This document shows, in pieces, positions 52,790-55,956 of a DNA stretch of 55,956 nt (positions are counted from its first letter, which is position 1; each line of letters begins with the position of its first letter). The position numbers and the translations under genes are program-made. A model generated the notes under the pieces. It searched no databases, had not been told where the DNA came from, and saw only the letters and a program-made list of their open reading frames with translations. Location of the stretch: NCBI GenBank assembly GCA_016794525.1, contig JAEUJY010000162.1, positions 1-55,956 of the forward strand. Direction: 5' to 3'. The DNA is from Myxococcales bacterium. Lineage in GTDB: Bacteria > Myxococcota_A > Polyangia > Haliangiales > Haliangiaceae.

Positions 52790-54262
52790 TCACGGCGGGC
52801 GGGTGCGCAGCACGTTGATCGGCGCGCACGCGCCCTTCTTGATGCGCACCCGGAACTCGCCGGCGTTGTCGATGAACGGCAACAGCGGCGCGGTCACCGC
52901 GCCGAGCTGGTGGCCCAGATCGTTGGCGAGCGCGCGCCGCGCGGCGGCCAGCGCGGCCTCGGGCTCGACGCACAGCGGGTGGGCCGCGCCGTGGCGCGGC
53001 GACAGCACCGCGTCGTTGACCATGAACGCCAGGTACGCGTCGCTGCCGAACGTCACCTCGCGGCGGCCGCCCAGCACGCGCACGTCGGCGACCGCGCGCT
53101 GATCCTCGACCAGCAGCTGCAGCGGGTCGCGGGTCTCGAGGTTGGGGTAGCCCAGCTCGCGCAGCTCGACCATCAACAGCGCGCCCCAGGCGTCGGCCGG
53201 CGCCAGGCGGCACTCGTCGAACAGCCCGTCGCGCCCGGCCTGCCCCTCGGGGCCGGCCCACGCGAACTGGAAGCGGTTGTACTCGGACAGGACCGGCGGC
53301 GGGTACTGGGGCTTCTTGCTGGCGAGCTTGCTGCCGGCCGCCGCGTGCTTGACCAGCAGCGCCCGCCACACCTCGGCGAGGTGCTCGACGTCCGGATGCG
53401 ACACCGAGACCTGTCCGCTCGGCTCGAGGCACACCTTGTCGCCGGCCTTGTACTGCAGCCGGCTGCGCTGCCAGCCCGCCGCGGCGCTGACGATCACGTC
53501 CTCGGGCGCGGTCGTGCCGCCGAAGACGTCGCCGCTCCACAACGATGGCGGCGTGATCGTGATCGGCCGCTCGCGCCGGGTCGCGACCACCGCCACCGCC
53601 GCCGCCAGCGCCGCGCCCAGCACGAACGCCAGCGCGCGGGCGCGGAAGCTCGATCGCTTGAGCCGCTCGACCTCGTCGGACAAGCCGCTGATCGCCGGCG
53701 GCGCGTCCTTCCACAGCGCGAGGTTGCCGATGCCGATCGCGTCGGCGGTGCCCTTGCCGCGCAGGCCGAGCACGCCGATCACCAGGCCGGTGTCGGCCGC
53801 CACCACCGGCCCGCCCGAGAACCCGTCGGTGACGCCGTCGCCGTCGACGCTCAGCAGCCAGCCGGCGTGCTTCTTGACCACCTTGGCCGGGTCGTAGGTG
53901 AGCTGGGTGGCCTCGCGGATCGTCGCCGGGCACGCGGTCGCGCGCCGGCCACGGTCGACCTGCGTGAAGCCGACCGCCACCACCGCGTCGCCCGGCGCGG
54001 CGCGCCGGGTCAACGTCAGCGGCTCCTCGGTCAGGCCCTCGGCCGCCAGCACCGCGAGGTCGATCCCGTCCTTGGTGCCGTCCCACAGCACCTTGGCCGG
54101 GCGGCCGTTGGCCTCGAGCGCCGCGTCGCCGAGATCGCTGACGACGTGGGCGCAGGTCACGACGTGGGCCACCGCGCCGGCGCGCCGCGCGACGAAGCCC
54201 GAGCCGTGGCGCTTGCCGTCGCCGCTGGTGATCAGGACGACGTGGCGGGTCCAGTCGGTCAC
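52790..54262 (-). CDS. Trypsin-like serine protease with membrane anchor and extra domain
   Basis: 490 residues from ATG 54262. Catalytic triad seen: TCAHVV (His39), DGIDLAVL (Asp68), GFSGGPV (Ser149) in a trypsin-fold domain ~8-190. No signal peptide, so the protease domain is probably cytoplasmic. A hydrophobic stretch at ~208-228 would anchor the protein, leaving ~260 C-terminal residues on the other side; that part (VCLEPSGQVSVSHPDVEHL; FDECRLAPADAWGALLM) I do not recognise. It overlaps the Trypco1-like gene by 4 bases, matching the trypsin/trypsin-co-occurring-domain pairing known from bacterial conflict systems. Confidence 0.85.
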   Translation of the reverse strand: MTDWTRHVVLITSGDGKRHGSGFVARRAGAVAHVVTCAHVVSDLGDAALEANGRPAKVLWDGTKDGIDLAVLAAEGLTEEPLTLTRRAAPGDAVVAVGFTQVDRGRRATACPATIREATQLTYDPAKVVKKHAGWLLSVDGDGVTDGFSGGPVVAADTGLVIGVLGLRGKGTADAIGIGNLALWKDAPPAISGLSDEVERLKRSSFRARALAFVLGAALAAAVAVVATRRERPITITPPSLWSGDVFGGTTAPEDVIVSAAAGWQRSRLQYKAGDKVCLEPSGQVSVSHPDVEHLAEVWRALLVKHAAAGSKLASKKPQYPPPVLSEYNRFQFAWAGPEGQAGRDGLFDECRLAPADAWGALLMVELRELGYPNLETRDPLQLLVEDQRAVADVRVLGGRREVTFGSDAYLAFMVNDAVLSPRHGAAHPLCVEPEAALAAARRALANDLGHQLGAVTAPLLPFIDNAGEFRVRIKKGACAPINVLRTRPP

Positions 54263-54582
54263 GGCGCCGGGCGCACCGGCTTGAGCTTGAGCGTGACCTC
54301 GAGGTTGGCGCTGCCCTTGGACTTGACCAGGATGATGCCGCCCTCGGCCTCGAACGCCAGGCCCAGCTTGATCTCGGCCTCGGCCAGCTCGACGTTGGTC
54401 GACAGCGTGCGGTAGGTGGCGATGAACGGCGAGGCGATCTTCTCGAGCACCCCCTGCAGGCCGTCGTAGGCGACGCCGATCGCCTTGGCCTGCGACGACG
54501 ACGAGCAGCGCTCGGCCACCTGATCGTCGAACTCCACCTCGATCAACATCCCATCGGTCGTCCGCGCGATGCCGTGCTTCAT
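54259..54582 (-). CDS. Trypco1-like (trypsin-co-occurring domain) protein
   Basis: 107 residues from ATG 54582. Pattern: IEVEFDDQVAERC, then a helical middle, then LAEAEIKLGLAFEAEGGIILVKSKGSANLEVTLK, which is the C-terminal signature of the trypsin-co-occurring domain 1 family. That domain is described as an adaptor found beside trypsin-like proteases in presumed signalling or immunity modules. Here the two genes overlap (ATGA), so co-production in fixed ratio is likely. Assignment by remembered pattern, not by search. The 111 bases before the metallopeptidase gene's stop show nothing else. Confidence 0.7.
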   Translation of the reverse strand: MKHGIARTTDGMLIEVEFDDQVAERCSSSSQAKAIGVAYDGLQGVLEKIASPFIATYRTLSTNVELAEAEIKLGLAFEAEGGIILVKSKGSANLEVTLKLKPVRPAP

Positions 54583-54693
54583 GGCGGCATCGTGCGCCAG
54601 CCGCCGCGCGCCGGCAACCGACCGCGTTCCAGGAGGTGCGTCGCCGGCGTCGCCCCGACCGACCTCACCCCGCGGCGGCGAACCGCGCCGCGG

Positions 54694-55665
54694 CTAGAGC
54701 TTGACCCGCACCGTCGGCACGGTCAGAAAGGGCTCGAGCAGGCGGTTCCAGCTGGTCGAGATCTGCTTGTACTCGTCGGGGCACTGCTCGGCCCGCTCCT
54801 CGGGCAGATCGTCCTCGCCGACGAGGTCGTCCCACGCGTCGGGGTCCGAGCCGTAGATCAGGCACACCGTGTTGTAGAAGCGCTGCTCGTTGAGCGCGTG
54901 CTCGTCCCAGTACGGCGTGTCGTCGACCTCGCCCTCGGACTCGTCGATGAACGCGTAGGCGCCGTCGAGCGCCAGCGCGTTGCCCTCCTCGCCGCTGGCC
55001 ACCAGGATCACCGTCGACAGCTGATCGGCGACGTCCTCCTCGCGGCCGACCGTGGGCAGGCCGAGCTGGTGGATCAGCGCGTGGCCGGCCTCGTGGAGGA
55101 ACGTCGACACCACCGCGCCGAGGATCGCCGGCTGGCGCTCGTCGGCGGGGTAGCCGGCGAACAGCTCGCCGTAGTAGTCGACGTACTCGTCGCACATCGT
55201 GATCGTCACGGCCTCGGGGTCGTAGAACGCGTTGACCTCGTCGCAACCGGCGTAGACCACCGCGATGTCGCGCGGCAGGCGCAGGCTCTGGTTGAGCTGC
55301 GGCAGGATCTTCTCGAGCACCCCGGCCTGGCGCACCAGCGCGCGGGTCGGGCTGTCGGCGCCGTCGTAGCGCAGCACGAAGCGACCGCGGCCCGCGGCCG
55401 CCGGCGCCGCGGCGAGGGCGCCGAGCGGCAAGAGCGCGTTGTGCCCCAGCGCGGCGGCGCCCGGCTTGGTGGTCTTCTTGGTCAGCGGCGTCGGGGCGCT
55501 GGCCTTACTCGGCGCGGCGTCGCCACCCCCGGCGTCCGCGCTCGCCGCGGGCGGCGTGGCGCGATCGGCCGGCGCCGCCTTGTCGCGCTTGCGACAGCCA
55601 CCGACGAGCAGCAGCGCCGCCGCCGCCACGCACGCTCGGCCCGACCACGATCGCGACAGGTCCAT
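54694..55665 (-). CDS. DUF4344-type metallopeptidase lipoprotein
   Basis: 323 residues from ATG 55665. Signal with lipobox LLLVGGC (Cys near 24), then an Ala/Pro/Lys-rich spacer (~25-70). The peptidase part has the HExxH motif STFLHEAGHALI (~195) and later acidic residues (REEDVADQLSTV) that fit DUF4344-type zinc peptidases. Likely cell-surface or periplasmic; substrate unknown. TAGAGT stands 6 bases before the ATG. It is divergent from the last, partial gene. Confidence 0.82.
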   Translation of the reverse strand: MDLSRSWSGRACVAAAALLLVGGCRKRDKAAPADRATPPAASADAGGGDAAPSKASAPTPLTKKTTKPGAAALGHNALLPLGALAAAPAAAGRGRFVLRYDGADSPTRALVRQAGVLEKILPQLNQSLRLPRDIAVVYAGCDEVNAFYDPEAVTITMCDEYVDYYGELFAGYPADERQPAILGAVVSTFLHEAGHALIHQLGLPTVGREEDVADQLSTVILVASGEEGNALALDGAYAFIDESEGEVDDTPYWDEHALNEQRFYNTVCLIYGSDPDAWDDLVGEDDLPEERAEQCPDEYKQISTSWNRLLEPFLTVPTVRVKL

Positions 55666-55671
55666 CGTCGC

Positions 55672-55677
55672 ACTCTA
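55672..55677 (-). promoter_or_regulatory. -10 box TAGAGT, 6 bases before ATG
   Basis: TAGAGT on the minus strand ends 6 bases before the metallopeptidase ATG; leaderless spacing. Confidence 0.45.
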
Positions 55678-55708
55678 TCACCGGCGATCGTCACGTGGCG
55701 CCGCCGCC

Positions 55709-55752
55709 GTGGCGACGCGCCAACCGGGGGCGTCGTGGCGACGCGCCAACCC
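55709..55752 (+). promoter_or_regulatory. Direct repeat, two 17-bp copies 26 bp apart
   Basis: GTGGCGACGCGCCAACC at 55709-55725 and 55735-55751. The second lies over the -35 position of the TAGACT box before the final gene, so it looks like a pair of regulator-binding sites. Confidence 0.5.
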
Positions 55753-55756
55753 GGGG

Positions 55757-55762
55757 TAGACT
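55757..55762 (+). promoter_or_regulatory. -10 box TAGACT, 7 bases before ATG
   Basis: TAGACT ends 7 bases before ATG 55770; leaderless spacing. Confidence 0.45.
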
Positions 55763-55769
55763 GCCCGCC

Positions 55770-55956
55770 ATGGCGCACTTCCGCACCGTGTCCTTCTTGC
55801 TCGCGGCGCTCGCCGCCGCGTGCACCGTCCACACCCAGCCCGCCGGTCCGATGGGCCCCGCGCCCGGACCGGTGGTGGCGAGCCCGACGCCCGCCCCGGC
55901 CCCCGCGCCGACGCCGGCGCCGCCGCCGCCCCCGGCCCCGCCGCCCCCGCCGGTGG
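55770..55956 (+). CDS. Pro/Ala-rich lipoprotein, 3' end outside window
   Basis: The first 62 codons of a gene. Signal MAHFRTVSFLLAALAAAC with a lipobox ending in Cys18, followed by a Pro/Ala spacer (SPTPAPAPAPTPAPPPPPAP) of the kind that spans from the membrane to a distal domain. Cut by the window end; the function cannot be told. Confidence 0.7.
   Translation, partial: MAHFRTVSFLLAALAAACTVHTQPAGPMGPAPGPVVASPTPAPAPAPTPAPPPPPAPPPPPV

Overview
The window is very GC-rich (roughly 70-75 % by eye), densely coded DNA from a chromosome-like region. The gene families (long TPR proteins, a TatT-like lipoprotein, many lipoproteins, an AIM24 fusion, a VolA/FadL-like pair, a group 1c-type hydrogenase) and a recN operator resembling the published Myxococcus LexA box suggest a myxobacterium-like Myxococcota (deltaproteobacterial) organism, possibly near Haliangium/Kofleriaceae. 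No rRNA or tRNA is present to fix this, so the taxonomy is inference. I saw no rRNA, tRNA, CRISPR array, transposase or phage gene.

Layout. 1-7.3 kb: 3' part of a giant TPR protein, a TatT-like lipoprotein and a small membrane-anchored protein. 7.3-9.5 kb: recN and a GFA-family zinc protein. 9.5-21.9 kb: one minus-strand hydrogenase locus read hybO-hybA-hybB-hybC-protease-hypF-hypC-hypD-hypE-crotonase-hypA-hypB, almost all genes overlapping by 1-10 bases. It makes a Tat-exported, membrane-bound H2-uptake enzyme with its full maturation set, plus an unexpected crotonase-fold protein inserted between hypE and hypA. 22.1-25.3 kb: a three-gene minus-strand operon (acyl-CoA dehydrogenase-like, leaderless PhnD-like binding protein, TusA-like/diiron ferritin-like fusion) of unknown role. 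25.4-30.4 kb: a degenerate CPBP-like membrane protein, a DUF2199 protein, a GMC oxidoreductase, an M15/DUF882 peptidase with basic tails, and dCMP deaminase. 30.5-34.8 kb: ileS-lspA and a lipoprotein. 34.8-41.7 kb: pabB, TPR-AIM24 fusion, comEC, a minisatellite and an EamA transporter. 41.7-49.3 kb: glyoxalase-fold protein, volA/fadL-like lipid scavenging operon, CPBP protease, a lipoprotein broken by one amber codon, and a SpoIID/LytB protein. 49.3-49.9 kb: a gene-free stretch with a long inverted repeat and a 25-bp tandem repeat. 49.9-55.9 kb: ruvCAB, a LEA14-like lipoprotein, a trypsin-Trypco1 pair, a DUF4344-type metallopeptidase lipoprotein, and the start of a Pro/Ala-rich lipoprotein.

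Non-coding structure worth attention: (1) a family of two-hairpin elements directly after stop codons whose arm sequences differ between copies but whose architecture is kept, twice joined to a 49-bp dispersed repeat; (2) the 116-bp-arm inverted repeat at 49.35-49.70 kb; (3) TAnnnT boxes ending 6-9 bases before the start codon of about eleven first-in-operon genes, implying widespread leaderless mRNAs. Most very long open frames antisense to real genes are GC-bias artefacts and are left out.
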